From the NCBI GenBank assembly GCA_017643215.1, contig JAEPNV010000007.1:186001-250000 (forward strand): a stretch of 64,000 nucleotides of DNA, given 5' to 3'. The DNA is from Roseibium sp. (GTDB taxonomy: Bacteria; Pseudomonadota; Alphaproteobacteria; Rhizobiales; Stappiaceae). Numbering within the stretch: the first letter of the stretch is position 1; the number at the start of each line of letters is the position of its first letter. Below are positions 1 to 8,748 of this stretch, one piece after another. The notes beneath the pieces were generated by a model that searched no databases, was not told where the DNA came from, and saw only the letters and a program-made list of their open reading frames with translations. The translations under genes were made by a program, and so were the position numbers.

Positions 1-1
1 C

Positions 2-23
2 ATCCCGGCCCCCGAGCCGGGAT
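2..23. terminator. Hairpin, possible terminator of an upstream gene
   Basis: ATCCCGGC at 2-9 pairs perfectly with GCCGGGAT at 16-23. No T-run follows on either strand, so it may be a repeat-type hairpin rather than a true intrinsic terminator. Confidence 0.35.
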
Positions 24-76
24 CCACTCTCGCAAGCCACTTATTGGGGATCTGCAAGGTGTTTCAGTGCCCACCG

Positions 77-132
77 CCGCCGCCGTGCCTGTTCCTGTCG
101 TACGGGACCAATAGATCCCCGCACGGCGGCGG
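77..132. repeat. Inverted repeat with 12-bp arms
   Basis: CCGCCGCCGTGC (77-88) is the exact reverse complement of GCACGGCGGCGG (121-132). Inside the right half a second hairpin forms between ATCCCCGC and GCGGGGAT. The left arm overlaps the first of two direct repeats (86-106, 227-247). The structure resembles a dispersed intergenic palindrome, not an operator. Confidence 0.5.
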
Positions 133-628
133 GGATGACCATCGAGGACGGGGCAAACGCCGTGCGCCTACGCCACCTGACACTGAAAAAACCTTATCCA
201 CGCCCCCTGCCACTGCCCGTATACTTTGCCTGTTCCTGTCGTGCGGGGCCCGGGGCGGACCGGCCGGATCCAGGTGATAGGAACCGGGTTTTGAGGTTTT
301 TCAGAACGGCGTAACGGACCGTTTTGACAAGACCGGTAACCGGCGGACTTTTCTGGCGCTGCGGGGTCTGGCGCAAGTGTTCGGAAAAGCCGCGTCTCGT
401 ATCCGGCAAAGGAAAGGCCGCACCCACCTTTCCGGCGCAGAAACGAGAAAGGCGCAACAGCCGGTCACTTCGGGACACAGAACCCGGGCAGGCGTTTGGC
501 CGTGCCACCTCCCACCCTCATTTCTGCACCCGGCACGACCCGGGCGCCTGCCATCCCGTTTGTCTGAAACGGGTGATAAAAGACCGAAACGCCGGAGGGG
601 AACCTCGCGGCGCTGTTGGTGCTGACCG

Positions 629-848
629 TGCCCCCTCACCCCACCCCTCTCCCCAGTCCATGCATAGCGGCGGAGAGGGAGCGCAGACAGCGAGCATCGT
701 GAGTCATGCGTGTGAAGCCGGCAACTCCAGATGCATTCGCGGCCACACAACCCACACGCTTGGCGTCCAGTGTGACGGGGAGGCTCGAGGCAGTTTACCT
801 CTCCCCGCTGGGGAGAGGTCGGGCCAACGGCCCGGGTGAGGGGCGGGC
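629..848. repeat. Short element bounded by CCCCTCACCC/GGGTGAGGGG inverted ends
   Basis: The left end (629-653) reads CCCCTCACCC then CCTCTCCCC. The right end (810-848) carries the complementary GGGGAGAGG and GGGTGAGGGG in inverted order. The right end also contains a perfect 10-bp hairpin at 797-819 (ACCTCTCCCC/GGGGAGAGGT). About 220 bp with complementary ends and no gene suggests a non-autonomous intergenic repeat; mobility is an inference. Confidence 0.45.
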
Positions 849-1036
849 GCGGCTCGCTCGGGATAACGATAAAGAGAACTGGAAGATGCCACCGCGAAGC
901 GGCCAGACGGCGCCAGACTCACCAGGGCACGCGATGGCTGCCGGTCATTGAGTTAAAACTCTTGAAATGCATTCTTTAAAATTGTTCCTTATACGCGTAA
1001 AAATCATTCTTGAGTTGCGTTTTTAGAGCTGATTCC

Positions 1037-2098
1037 ATGAAAAAAGTCATTGTGACCGGCGGCGCCGGATTTATCGGGTCTGCTGTCGTCCGGTATTTGG
1101 TCGGGACGGTCGGTATTGAGGTCGTCACGCTCGACGCGTTGACCTATGCCGGCAATCTGGCATCCCTCGCTCCGGTCATGGACGCGGGGAATCATCGCTT
1201 CGTCAAGGCCGACATTCGCGATGGCGCGGCGCTGCGGGCCCTGTTTGAAGCCGAGAAGCCGGACGGCATCATGCATCTTGCGGCCGAAAGCCATGTGGAC
1301 CGGTCGATCGACGGGCCGGCCGCTTTCATCGACACCAACATCGTCGGCACCTACACGCTGCTTGAGGCCGCCCGCGCCTACTGGACAGACCTGCCGCCGG
1401 CGGACAAGGACGCGTTCCGCTTCCATCATGTGTCAACGGACGAGGTCTACGGGTCGCTCGGGCCGGAGGGACTGTTCACCGAGGAAATGCCCTATCAGCC
1501 GAATTCGCCCTATTCGGCCTCCAAGGCCGCCTCCGACCATCTGGTGCGTGCCTGGCATCACACCTACGGCCTGCCGGTGGTGACCACCAACTGCACGAAC
1601 AATTACGGCCCCCACCATTTTCCCGAAAAGCTCATTCCGCTGATGATCCTGAATGGCCTTGAGGGCAAATCCCTGCCAGTCTACGGCACCGGCGACAACA
1701 TCCGCGATTGGCTGTTTGTCGAGGACCATGCCCGCGCGCTCTGGACGGTGATGACCGGCGGGCGGCTCGGCGAGACCTACAATATCGCGGGCGAGGCCGA
1801 GCGAACCAATTTGCAGGTGGTCGAGGCGATCTGCGACCATCTCGACCAGCTTGTGCCGGGGGATCGCCCGCGCCGCGAGCTGATCACCTTCGTGACTGAC
1901 CGGCCCGGACACGATGCCCGTTACGCCATGGATATCACCAAGATCAGGGCGGAGTTGAACTGGCAGCCGGAAGAGAGTTTTGACAGCGGTCTTGAAAAGA
2001 CAGTGCGCTGGTATCTTGACAACCGCTCGTGGTGGCAGGCGATCCGCAATGGATCCTACCAGGGCGAACGCCTGGGCCTTGCCGGAACGGGAACGTGA
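1037..2098 (+). CDS. rfbB: dTDP-glucose 4,6-dehydratase
   Basis: Converts dTDP-glucose to dTDP-4-keto-6-deoxyglucose, the second step of dTDP-L-rhamnose synthesis, in the cytoplasm. The 353-residue protein is normal length for RmlB. It has the NAD-binding [10 protein letters not shown] motif near residue 7, the STDEVYG motif around 133-139 with the catalytic Thr-Asp-Glu, and YSASK around 158-162. I chose the ATG at 1037 because the NAD-binding strand ([11 protein letters not shown]) starts there; an in-frame upstream extension to 1010 adds nine residues without family support. The stop overlaps the rfbD start (TGATG), so the two are probably translationally coupled. Confidence 0.95.
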   Translation: MKKVIVTGGAGFIGSAVVRYLVGTVGIEVVTLDALTYAGNLASLAPVMDAGNHRFVKADIRDGAALRALFEAEKPDGIMHLAAESHVDRSIDGPAAFIDTNIVGTYTLLEAARAYWTDLPPADKDAFRFHHVSTDEVYGSLGPEGLFTEEMPYQPNSPYSASKAASDHLVRAWHHTYGLPVVTTNCTNNYGPHHFPEKLIPLMILNGLEGKSLPVYGTGDNIRDWLFVEDHARALWTVMTGGRLGETYNIAGEAERTNLQVVEAICDHLDQLVPGDRPRRELITFVTDRPGHDARYAMDITKIRAELNWQPEESFDSGLEKTVRWYLDNRSWWQAIRNGSYQGERLGLAGTGT

Positions 2099-2985
2099 TG
2101 GTTCAAGTGCTGATCACCGGCGCGAATGGCCAGGTCGGTTGGGAGGCCATGCGCCGAGCGGCCAAGTTGGGACTGCATGCGGTAGCGCTCAGCCGGGCCG
2201 ACCTGGACATCACCAAAACGGCCGCCGTTGGCTCCACAATGGAACGCCTCCGGCCCAAGGTCGTCTTGAATGCCGCAGCCTACACCGCCGTCGACAAGGC
2301 GGAGGTGGAGGAAGACATCGCCTTTGCCGTCAACCGCGGCGGGCCGGACAATCTGGCAAAGGCCTGTGCGGAGATCGGCGCGGCCCTTATTCATATCTCG
2401 ACGGATTACGTCTTTGATGGCAGCAAGACAGCGGCCTATACCGAAGATGATCCCGTCGCCCCGCTCGGCGTTTACGGCCGCAGCAAGGAGGCAGGGGAAG
2501 CCGCCGTCCGCGCCGTCCTGTCGGACCATGTGATCCTGCGCACGGCTTGGGTGTTTGGCGTCGAAGGCCACAATTTTGTCAAGACCATGCTACGGCTTGG
2601 CGCGGAGCGCGACGCCCTTGGCGTCGTCGATGACCAGATCGGTTGTCCGACCTTTGCCGGTGATCTCGCCGGGGCGGCCCTGACCATCGCATCCAGAATT
2701 GTCTCCGGCGATGTTCCGGACAATGGCTTCGGCACGTTTCACTGCGCCGGCGGCGGTCAAACGAGCTGGTTTGGTTTTGCCGCCGCGATCTTTGCCAAGG
2801 CCCAAGACCGAGGCCTTAAAACCCCGGCACTCGCCGCGATCCCGACATCGGCCTATCCGACCCCGGCACAGCGCCCGGCCAATTCGGTCCTGAACGGCAA
2901 CAAGCTGGCGTCTGTTTACGGCGTCAAGCTCCGGCCCTGGGAAGACGGTCTGGCGGACATGCTGGCGGAAACACTGGCGGGATGA
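2098..2985 (+). CDS. rfbD: dTDP-4-dehydrorhamnose reductase
   Basis: Reduces dTDP-4-keto-L-rhamnose to dTDP-L-rhamnose with NAD(P)H, the last step of the pathway. The 295-residue product starts with the GANGQVGWEA nucleotide-binding loop (residues 8-17) and has the YGRSK catalytic Tyr/Lys pair near 127-131, as in RmlD. The start at 2098 is fixed by the TGATG overlap with rfbB; a longer in-frame start at 2029 lies inside rfbB and adds unrelated sequence. Its substrate needs the RfbC epimerase, which is not encoded nearby. Confidence 0.95.
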   Translation: MVQVLITGANGQVGWEAMRRAAKLGLHAVALSRADLDITKTAAVGSTMERLRPKVVLNAAAYTAVDKAEVEEDIAFAVNRGGPDNLAKACAEIGAALIHISTDYVFDGSKTAAYTEDDPVAPLGVYGRSKEAGEAAVRAVLSDHVILRTAWVFGVEGHNFVKTMLRLGAERDALGVVDDQIGCPTFAGDLAGAALTIASRIVSGDVPDNGFGTFHCAGGGQTSWFGFAAAIFAKAQDRGLKTPALAAIPTSAYPTPAQRPANSVLNGNKLASVYGVKLRPWEDGLADMLAETLAG

Positions 2986-3017
2986 TTCTTTAAAGAACGC
3001 GATTTAAAGAGGACGTA

Positions 3018-3881
3018 ATGAAAGGCATTATCCTGGCTGGCGGCAGCGGAACCCGGCTTCATCCGATCACGCGGGCGATTTCCAAACAGTTGCTGCCCGT
3101 CTACGACAAGCCGATGATCTATTACCCGCTGTCCTGCCTGATGCTGGCCGGAATCCGGGACATTCTGGTGATCACCACTCCGCACGATCAGGAGGGCTTC
3201 CAGAAACTCTTGGGGGACGGCGGCCAATGGGGCCTGGACCTTTCCTATGCCGTCCAGCCAAGTCCGGACGGTCTGGCCCAGGCCTTTGTCATCGGGCGGG
3301 GATTTGTCGGCGCGGACCGCTGCGCCCTTGTTCTTGGCGACAACATTTTTTACGGCCACGGACTGACCAACAAATTACGCAACGCCGCCATGAAGGTGAC
3401 CGGTGCCACGGTGTTCGGTTATCATGTCCGCGATCCCGAACGCTATGGCGTGGTCGAGTTCCACGAAAACGGAAGGGCGATTTCGATCGAGGAAAAACCG
3501 GAAAAGCCGAAATCCAACTACGCCGTTACCGGGCTTTATTTTTACGACAACAAGGTTTTGGACATCGCCGCCGATATAGAGCCGAGCGCCCGGGGCGAGC
3601 TTGAAATCACCGATGTCAACAACCGCTATCTTCAGGATGGCCGGTTGACGGTTGAACAGCTCGGCCGAGGCTATGCCTGGTTCGACACGGGCACCCATGA
3701 CAGCCTCGTGGAAGCGGCAAGCTTCGTGCAGACCATCGAAAAGCGCCAGGGCCAGCGGATCGCGGTGCCCGAGGAAATCGCCTTTGAGAATGGCTGGATC
3801 GGCCCGGATCAGCTCGCCGCGCAAGCCGAGCCGTTGAAGAAGAACGGGTATGGGGAGTATTTGATGCGGTTGCTGGATTGA
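3018..3881 (+). CDS. rfbA: Glucose-1-phosphate thymidylyltransferase
   Basis: Joins dTTP and glucose-1-phosphate to give dTDP-glucose, the entry step of the pathway. The 287-residue protein matches RmlA in length. Its N-terminal nucleotidyltransferase signature [11 protein letters not shown] (residues 8-18) is intact, followed by the [10 protein letters not shown] substrate-site segment and LGDNIF near 109. A purine-rich AAGAGG lies upstream of the ATG. It is third in the rfbBDA run, 32 bp after rfbD, and converges on hypF. The expected fourth gene, rfbC, is missing. Confidence 0.95.
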   Translation: MKGIILAGGSGTRLHPITRAISKQLLPVYDKPMIYYPLSCLMLAGIRDILVITTPHDQEGFQKLLGDGGQWGLDLSYAVQPSPDGLAQAFVIGRGFVGADRCALVLGDNIFYGHGLTNKLRNAAMKVTGATVFGYHVRDPERYGVVEFHENGRAISIEEKPEKPKSNYAVTGLYFYDNKVLDIAADIEPSARGELEITDVNNRYLQDGRLTVEQLGRGYAWFDTGTHDSLVEAASFVQTIEKRQGQRIAVPEEIAFENGWIGPDQLAAQAEPLKKNGYGEYLMRLLD

Positions 3882-3909
3882 CCCCGCGCCGGCTCCAATA
3901 CCGGCATTT

Positions 3910-3934
3910 GGTCAGATCGGCGAGTGTTCTGACC
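3910..3934. terminator. Hairpin between convergent rfbA and hypF
   Basis: GGTCAGA (3910-3916) pairs with TCTGACC (3928-3934) across an 11-base loop. It sits in the 58-bp gap where rfbA (+) and the hydrogenase operon (-) converge. There is no T-run, so termination is inferred from position. Confidence 0.4.
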
Positions 3935-3939
3935 CGTCC

Positions 3940-6282
3940 CTAGACAGCGTTCGCCCTTATCCCCGCCACCGCCGCCTGACCGAGCGAGAGGCCGCCGTCA
4001 TTGGCTGGCAAATGGCGCGGCAAGAGCGGGGTCAGGCCGTGTTCAAAAAGGCGCGCGTGCAGCCCGTCGGCGAGAAGGCTGTTCTGCATCACTCCGCCGG
4101 AGAGAACGACGCGCCGGACACCATGATGATCTGCCAGGCGGAGCGAGAGCGCGGTAAGCCCCTCGATCAGCATGAGATGGAAACGGGCCGCGATGCGGCC
4201 AGGGTTCACGCCCTCCCGGAGATCGGCGATAAGATCGGACCAGAACGGGGTCCAGGACAGCACAGCCACCGGGCTCTCCGTCACCTCGACCAGATAGCCG
4301 GTCTCGCCGCGAAAGAAGGGCCGGGCCAGTGTTTCCAGCGCCATGCCGGTCTGACCCTCGAAGGACTGCCGGTCGGCGTGGACCCCAAGCGCCGCCGCCA
4401 CGGCATCGAACAGCCGGCCGGCGGACGAGGAAAGCGGCGCGTTCAGACGCTTTTCCAGCATTTGATCGAGGATCCCAGCCCGCTTGCGCTCAAGAAGGCC
4501 CGGCAAATCGGTGCCATTTAGCCGGGTCCGATAGTCGGGACCAAAGGCGGTGTGAAGATGCGCCACAAGATTGCGCCAGGGCTCCCTGATCGCCGCCGCG
4601 CCGCCCGGCAGCGGCACCGGCTGAAAGTGGGCGGCCCGTTCGAACGACCGGTATCCGCCCAGAAGGATCTCACCGCCCCAGATCGTGCCGTCGGCCCCGA
4701 GCCCGGAGCCGTCCAGAATGAGATCCAAGGACCGGTCGTCGTCCGGCGGGATCTTGGCTTCGGCCAGACAGGCGGCAAGATGGGCGTGATGATGCTGCAC
4801 CTCGACACAAGCAGCGCCGGTCTCAGCGGCAAGGGTCTTGCCGAGCTGGGTGGAAAGATAATCGGGATGGCCATCGACGGCGATGATCTCCGGATCAAAC
4901 CGGTAGATCTGCCGGTAAAGATCAAGGTTCTTCTTGAAATCCTTGAGCGCCAGCGCGGTTTCAAGATCGCCGATATGCTGCGAGGGTATGGCCTGGCCGT
5001 TCCTGAGAAGGCAAAAGGTCGCCTTGAGTTCCCCGCCCATGGCCAGGACCTTCGGGACGTTGGTGAAGGCCTCATGCAGATCGAGAGGCGCGGGCGCATA
5101 ACCGCGGGCCCGGCGCAGGATCACCGGGCCGGCCCGGCTTACCCGAACCACGCTATCGTCCAGCCGGTTGACGATCGCCCGGTCGTGCAGGAGGTACCCG
5201 TCCGCGATCTCGCCAAGCTTATCCGCTGCGGCCGAATTGCTAGTGACCTGCGGCTCCTCGGAAAGATTGCCCGACGTCAGAACAATCGGTCCGGGTACCG
5301 CCGCCATCAACAGGTGATGCAACGGCGTATAGGGCAGCATCACACCGAGCTGATCCTGGTCCGGGGCAAGAGCCTCGGCCAACCCCGCATCGGCCCGCCG
5401 GGTGAGGAGCACGATCGGCGCGGCGCGGTCCCTCAGCAGATCCTCTTCCTCCGCCGACACGCGGCAGATCCTCCGCGCCTGGGCCACATCACGCACCATC
5501 AGCGCCAACGGTTTATGAGGCCGGTGCTTGCGGGTCCGCAGGCGGTCGACGGCCTGCGATCGGGTCGCATCGGCGGCAAGGTGAAACCCACCGATCCCCT
5601 TGATCGCAAGGATCGCGCCCTCGGCCAAGCGGACGGCCGCCCATCGGATCGGGTCCGCCGTGTCGATGTCCTCCCCGTTCTCCGCCGCCCAAAGCCGCGG
5701 GCCGCACACCGTGCAGGCATTGGGCTGGGCATGAAACCGCCGGTCGGCGGGATGGTCGTACTCGGCCTGGCAAGCCGGGCACATGGTGAAGGAGGCCATT
5801 GACGTCCTGGCCCGGTCATAGGGAATGCCTTCAATGATCGAAAGGCGCGGGCCGCAATGGGTGCAGTTGGTGAACGCGTAGCCATGGCGCCGATCCCGCG
5901 GGTTCAGCGTCTCGGCGAGGCAGTCGGGACAAGTGGCCGCGTCCGGGACGATGCCGGTCGCGACGTCGCCGGAGACGCTGGAGAGGATCGTAAAGTCATG
6001 CGGCGGCGCAGCCGACCGGGGCGGCAGGGGCGCGGCAATCACCTCATCGATCCGGGAAAGCGGCGGATGTTCGGTTGTCAAACGCTCCAGGAACCGATGG
6101 GTCGCCCGCTCGTCGCCCCAGACCTCTGCCAGCACCCCTTCCGCATCATTGAGGACATGTCCGGTGAGCCCCGCCTCGTTGGCGATCCGCCACACGAAGG
6201 GCCGAAACCCGACGCCTTGCACAAGGCCGTGCACGCGCACCTGCGTCCCGATAAGGCCGGCAGAGGACGCGGGAACGGTCAT
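3940..6282 (-). CDS. hypF: Carbamoyltransferase HypF, [NiFe]-hydrogenase maturation
   Basis: HypF turns carbamoyl phosphate into carbamoyl-adenylate and passes the carbamoyl group to HypE, the source of the two cyanide ligands on the active-site iron. The 780-residue protein has all four family parts: an acylphosphatase-like domain with VHGLVQGVGFRPF near the N-terminus, paired zinc-binding CxxC clusters (CPDC, CTHC, CPAC, CTVC), a YrdC-like domain, and a C-terminal Kae1-like domain. The ATG at 6282 lies one base after the hupV stop and directly precedes the acylphosphatase motif; an extension to 6468 would overlap hupV and is rejected. It is the last gene of the operon. The order hupT-hupU-hupV-hypF is also known from Rhodobacter capsulatus. 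Confidence 0.96.
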   Translation of the reverse strand: MTVPASSAGLIGTQVRVHGLVQGVGFRPFVWRIANEAGLTGHVLNDAEGVLAEVWGDERATHRFLERLTTEHPPLSRIDEVIAAPLPPRSAAPPHDFTILSSVSGDVATGIVPDAATCPDCLAETLNPRDRRHGYAFTNCTHCGPRLSIIEGIPYDRARTSMASFTMCPACQAEYDHPADRRFHAQPNACTVCGPRLWAAENGEDIDTADPIRWAAVRLAEGAILAIKGIGGFHLAADATRSQAVDRLRTRKHRPHKPLALMVRDVAQARRICRVSAEEEDLLRDRAAPIVLLTRRADAGLAEALAPDQDQLGVMLPYTPLHHLLMAAVPGPIVLTSGNLSEEPQVTSNSAAADKLGEIADGYLLHDRAIVNRLDDSVVRVSRAGPVILRRARGYAPAPLDLHEAFTNVPKVLAMGGELKATFCLLRNGQAIPSQHIGDLETALALKDFKKNLDLYRQIYRFDPEIIAVDGHPDYLSTQLGKTLAAETGAACVEVQHHHAHLAACLAEAKIPPDDDRSLDLILDGSGLGADGTIWGGEILLGGYRSFERAAHFQPVPLPGGAAAIREPWRNLVAHLHTAFGPDYRTRLNGTDLPGLLERKRAGILDQMLEKRLNAPLSSSAGRLFDAVAAALGVHADRQSFEGQTGMALETLARPFFRGETGYLVEVTESPVAVLSWTPFWSDLIADLREGVNPGRIAARFHLMLIEGLTALSLRLADHHGVRRVVLSGGVMQNSLLADGLHARLFEHGLTPLLPRHLPANDGGLSLGQAAVAGIRANAV

Positions 6283-6283
6283 C

Positions 6284-7735
6284 TCAATGCACCGTGCACA
6301 CCATGCATGGATCGAAGGAGCGGACGATGTGCTGAACGGAGACCGGATCGGTTTCGCCGGGCCGGATGGGCGCACCGACAAGGGCCAGTTCGAGCGGGCC
6401 CGCCACACCGGCCCCATCGCGGGGTGAGAAGTTCCACGTGGTCGGTGCGATGATCTGGTAGTTGGCAATCCGCCCGTTTTCGATCGACAGCCAGTGCCCG
6501 AGCGATCCGCGCGCGGCTTCCGTCAGTCCGATGCCCTCACCCGAAGCCGGGATTTTTTCGTGAACGATGTATTTTCCATCGGCTTGAAGGGCGGCGACCC
6601 AGCGTTCCATGGCCATCACGACAAGGGCGATTTCCAGCAACCGGGCCACGATGCGCGTGTGCACCGACCCGCCTTTCCGGGCCACAAGATCGCGGATCAG
6701 GGCGTTTCCGTCGATGAGCTGGCGGGCAAGGGCGCCCACTTCCATGATCTCGCCATCAAGGCGCGGCGCCTTGCACCAGGAATAGGCCTCCGACCTATCC
6801 GCATCCGGATCCGTCGTTCCCGTCATCGGATGCTCTGGCCCGGTGCCCGGTTTGTACCAGCTGGACGATGTGTCCTCCGTGACGGACCTTGCATCAAACG
6901 GCGCGTAATTGCCGGTCATGAAAACGCCCCGGCGGAACAGAGTCGCGCCCTGCATCGCATAGCCGCCATAGCTGAGAAACCGGCCTGAAGACCGGCCAAG
7001 CCGGTCGAGCTCCAGTGCTGCCGAGACGTTTAGGAACCGGCGGAAATCGCACGTCTCCGGCGGGCGTTCGGCCGACCATGCCGCAAGGTCCTGCGCGCAT
7101 TGCAAGGAGACAATCCGCTCCAGACGATCACCATAAAGGTGACGCTCGAGAAAGCGGCGAAAGGCCTTCAGGATGGCATCAAGGCGCGCGATTTCGCCCG
7201 GCGCGACCGAGCGGGTGGAGCCTCCGGGCTGGATCGACAGGGTGTGCGGCCACTTGCCGGCCAGAATGCCCATGATGTGCATAAACTGGGCCCGGGCCGG
7301 CAGGACGTCTTCGGGCGCGGTCCCCTTCATGGCGGTGAAGCGGGTCTTGATGTCCGGATGCCAGGCTTCGGACTGATAGGTGTCCCGGGCAAAATCGGGC
7401 ATGAAAAACAGGTAGAAGTGGGTCAGATGGTCGGCGACGTTTTCCGTGGCGTGAATGAGATTGACCGCCAGTTCACCGTTCTGGGGAAGGCGGATGTTCA
7501 TCGCCGAGGCGAGCGCCTGGGCGGCGGCAACGGACTGGGAGACTGAACAAATCCCGCAAATCCGCGGTGCGTAGACCAGGGCATCCATCGGCGGTTTGCC
7601 GAGCAGCATGCGCTCAAAACCGCGATAAAGCGGGGTAACCACCTCGGCCCGGGTGACCGCATTGTCCTCGTGCTCGATCCGGACTTCGAGGTCCCCTTCA
7701 ACCCGGTTGAACGGCCCGACAACCATGCGGTTCAT
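6284..7735 (-). CDS. hupV: H2-sensing regulatory hydrogenase, large subunit (HupV/HoxC)
   Basis: Large subunit of the cytoplasmic regulatory [NiFe] hydrogenase, which detects H2 and signals to HupT rather than making energy. The 483-residue protein carries both active-site motifs: RICGICSV (Cys60, Cys63) and DPCMVCTVH at the very end (Cys477, Cys480). It stops exactly at the terminal His483, so it has no C-terminal peptide for the HupD-type protease, the hallmark of HoxC/HupV proteins. The start overlaps the hupU stop by 4 bp. Absence of the extension and the position next to hupT separate it from an energy-conserving large subunit. Confidence 0.94.
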   Translation of the reverse strand: MNRMVVGPFNRVEGDLEVRIEHEDNAVTRAEVVTPLYRGFERMLLGKPPMDALVYAPRICGICSVSQSVAAAQALASAMNIRLPQNGELAVNLIHATENVADHLTHFYLFFMPDFARDTYQSEAWHPDIKTRFTAMKGTAPEDVLPARAQFMHIMGILAGKWPHTLSIQPGGSTRSVAPGEIARLDAILKAFRRFLERHLYGDRLERIVSLQCAQDLAAWSAERPPETCDFRRFLNVSAALELDRLGRSSGRFLSYGGYAMQGATLFRRGVFMTGNYAPFDARSVTEDTSSSWYKPGTGPEHPMTGTTDPDADRSEAYSWCKAPRLDGEIMEVGALARQLIDGNALIRDLVARKGGSVHTRIVARLLEIALVVMAMERWVAALQADGKYIVHEKIPASGEGIGLTEAARGSLGHWLSIENGRIANYQIIAPTTWNFSPRDGAGVAGPLELALVGAPIRPGETDPVSVQHIVRSFDPCMVCTVH

Positions 7736-8748
7736 GGTTTGACTTTCCCCTTGTCCTGCGGCGCGACGTTGAGCCGGTCGGAGACGGCGTTTTCCTTCAG
7801 GCGATGGGGTGTTGCCGCCTTGGAAAGGGACGCCAGCGCGACGAACCAGGCCTTCGGCATATCGGTCGGAAGCCCGACCGGGATACCGGCGACTTTCGGC
7901 GTTTGCGTGAAGGGATGCCCCGGCTCCTCAAATTCCGGCGCCGTGCAGTTGATGCACGGGTAGTTGCCATCAAGGCACGAGCCCGCCCCGTTCCAGACCC
8001 GCATGTTGCAGTCGGCCCGGGCCTGGGTGCCCTTGCAGCCGAGGTTTTCCATCATGCAGCCCCGGTCGCACAAATGCTCGGCGCTCGCCTTGTACTCATA
8101 AAACTCGTTGCGCGCGCAGCCGTGATGCACGAGGTGCATGGTGTAGGAAAGCGGCCGTGCCCACTCGTCGAGATGGGCGTCCGAAAACCGCCCCATGGCG
8201 ATCTGGTGCAAGGTCTCGCAGAGCCAGCCTGGATGGATCGGACATCCGGAAATGTTGATGACCGGCAGACCGGATCGCGAGCGGAAATCCGCGCCCAAAA
8301 GGCCGCCGGAGGTCCGCCCGTCATAGGAAAGGCCGACGGCTTCGGTGTGATTGTCCCCGGCGGCGGTGATCCCGCCGAAGGCCGCGCACGATCCGACAGC
8401 GACCACGTGGTGCGCATTTTCCGCCAGGGCCCTGATCCATTCCATCATCGGGCGTCCCGTCCCGGAGAACAGATGGTACCGGCCCGTGCCGTTCGGGCCG
8501 CACATGACCGAGCCTTCAAGGCACAAGATGTCCAGCGTCTGGCGCCCGTCCTCCAGATCCTCAAACAGTTTGACCACATCGCGGCCGCTCGCTTCGCTCA
8601 AGGCGGGATGCCAAAGAACCTCGATATTCGCGGCTTCCAGCACGGTCAAAAGATCAGGGCTTTCCGCGCCGAGGGCCGACAGCGAACACCCGCCGCAACC
8701 ACCGGATTGCAGCCACAACAGCCGGACAGGTCGGGCGCTATCGGTCAT
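7732..8748 (-). CDS. hupU: H2-sensing regulatory hydrogenase, small subunit (HupU/HoxB)
   Basis: Small subunit of the H2 sensor, carrying the iron-sulfur clusters. The 338-residue protein has the proximal-cluster motif CGGCSLSA close to the N-terminus, then VGSCAAFGG, GCPIHPGW and a Cys-rich C-terminal part (CDRGC, GSCLDGNYPCINC). Unlike HupS at 25213-26292 it has no twin-arginine signal and no C-terminal membrane anchor, so it stays in the cytoplasm. It overlaps hupT by 11 bp and hupV by 4 bp. In characterised systems HupUV/HoxBC forms a complex with HupT/HoxJ. Confidence 0.93.
   Translation of the reverse strand: MTDSARPVRLLWLQSGGCGGCSLSALGAESPDLLTVLEAANIEVLWHPALSEASGRDVVKLFEDLEDGRQTLDILCLEGSVMCGPNGTGRYHLFSGTGRPMMEWIRALAENAHHVVAVGSCAAFGGITAAGDNHTEAVGLSYDGRTSGGLLGADFRSRSGLPVINISGCPIHPGWLCETLHQIAMGRFSDAHLDEWARPLSYTMHLVHHGCARNEFYEYKASAEHLCDRGCMMENLGCKGTQARADCNMRVWNGAGSCLDGNYPCINCTAPEFEEPGHPFTQTPKVAGIPVGLPTDMPKAWFVALASLSKAATPHRLKENAVSDRLNVAPQDKGKVKP

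Larger units (their letters stand above)
1..1036. other. Gene-free region rich in inverted repeats
   Basis: No convincing coding sequence was found in this stretch: the open frames are short, overlap on both strands and lack a recognisable product. It holds the hairpin at 2-23, an inverted repeat at 77-132, two near-identical 21-base direct repeats (86-106 and 227-247, one mismatch), and a repeat element at 629-848. The last roughly 80 bases (about 950-1030) become AT-rich and presumably carry the rfbB promoter, but no clean -35/-10 pair with normal spacing could be assigned. Confidence 0.6.

Noticed and set aside
4552..5802. Long plus-strand open frame antisense to hypF
   Set aside because: No recognisable domains, and hypF on the other strand has all family motifs.
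6284..8748. A second energy-conserving uptake hydrogenase
   Set aside because: The large subunit lacks the cleavable tail and the small subunit lacks a Tat signal and anchor, so the pair is the H2 sensor.
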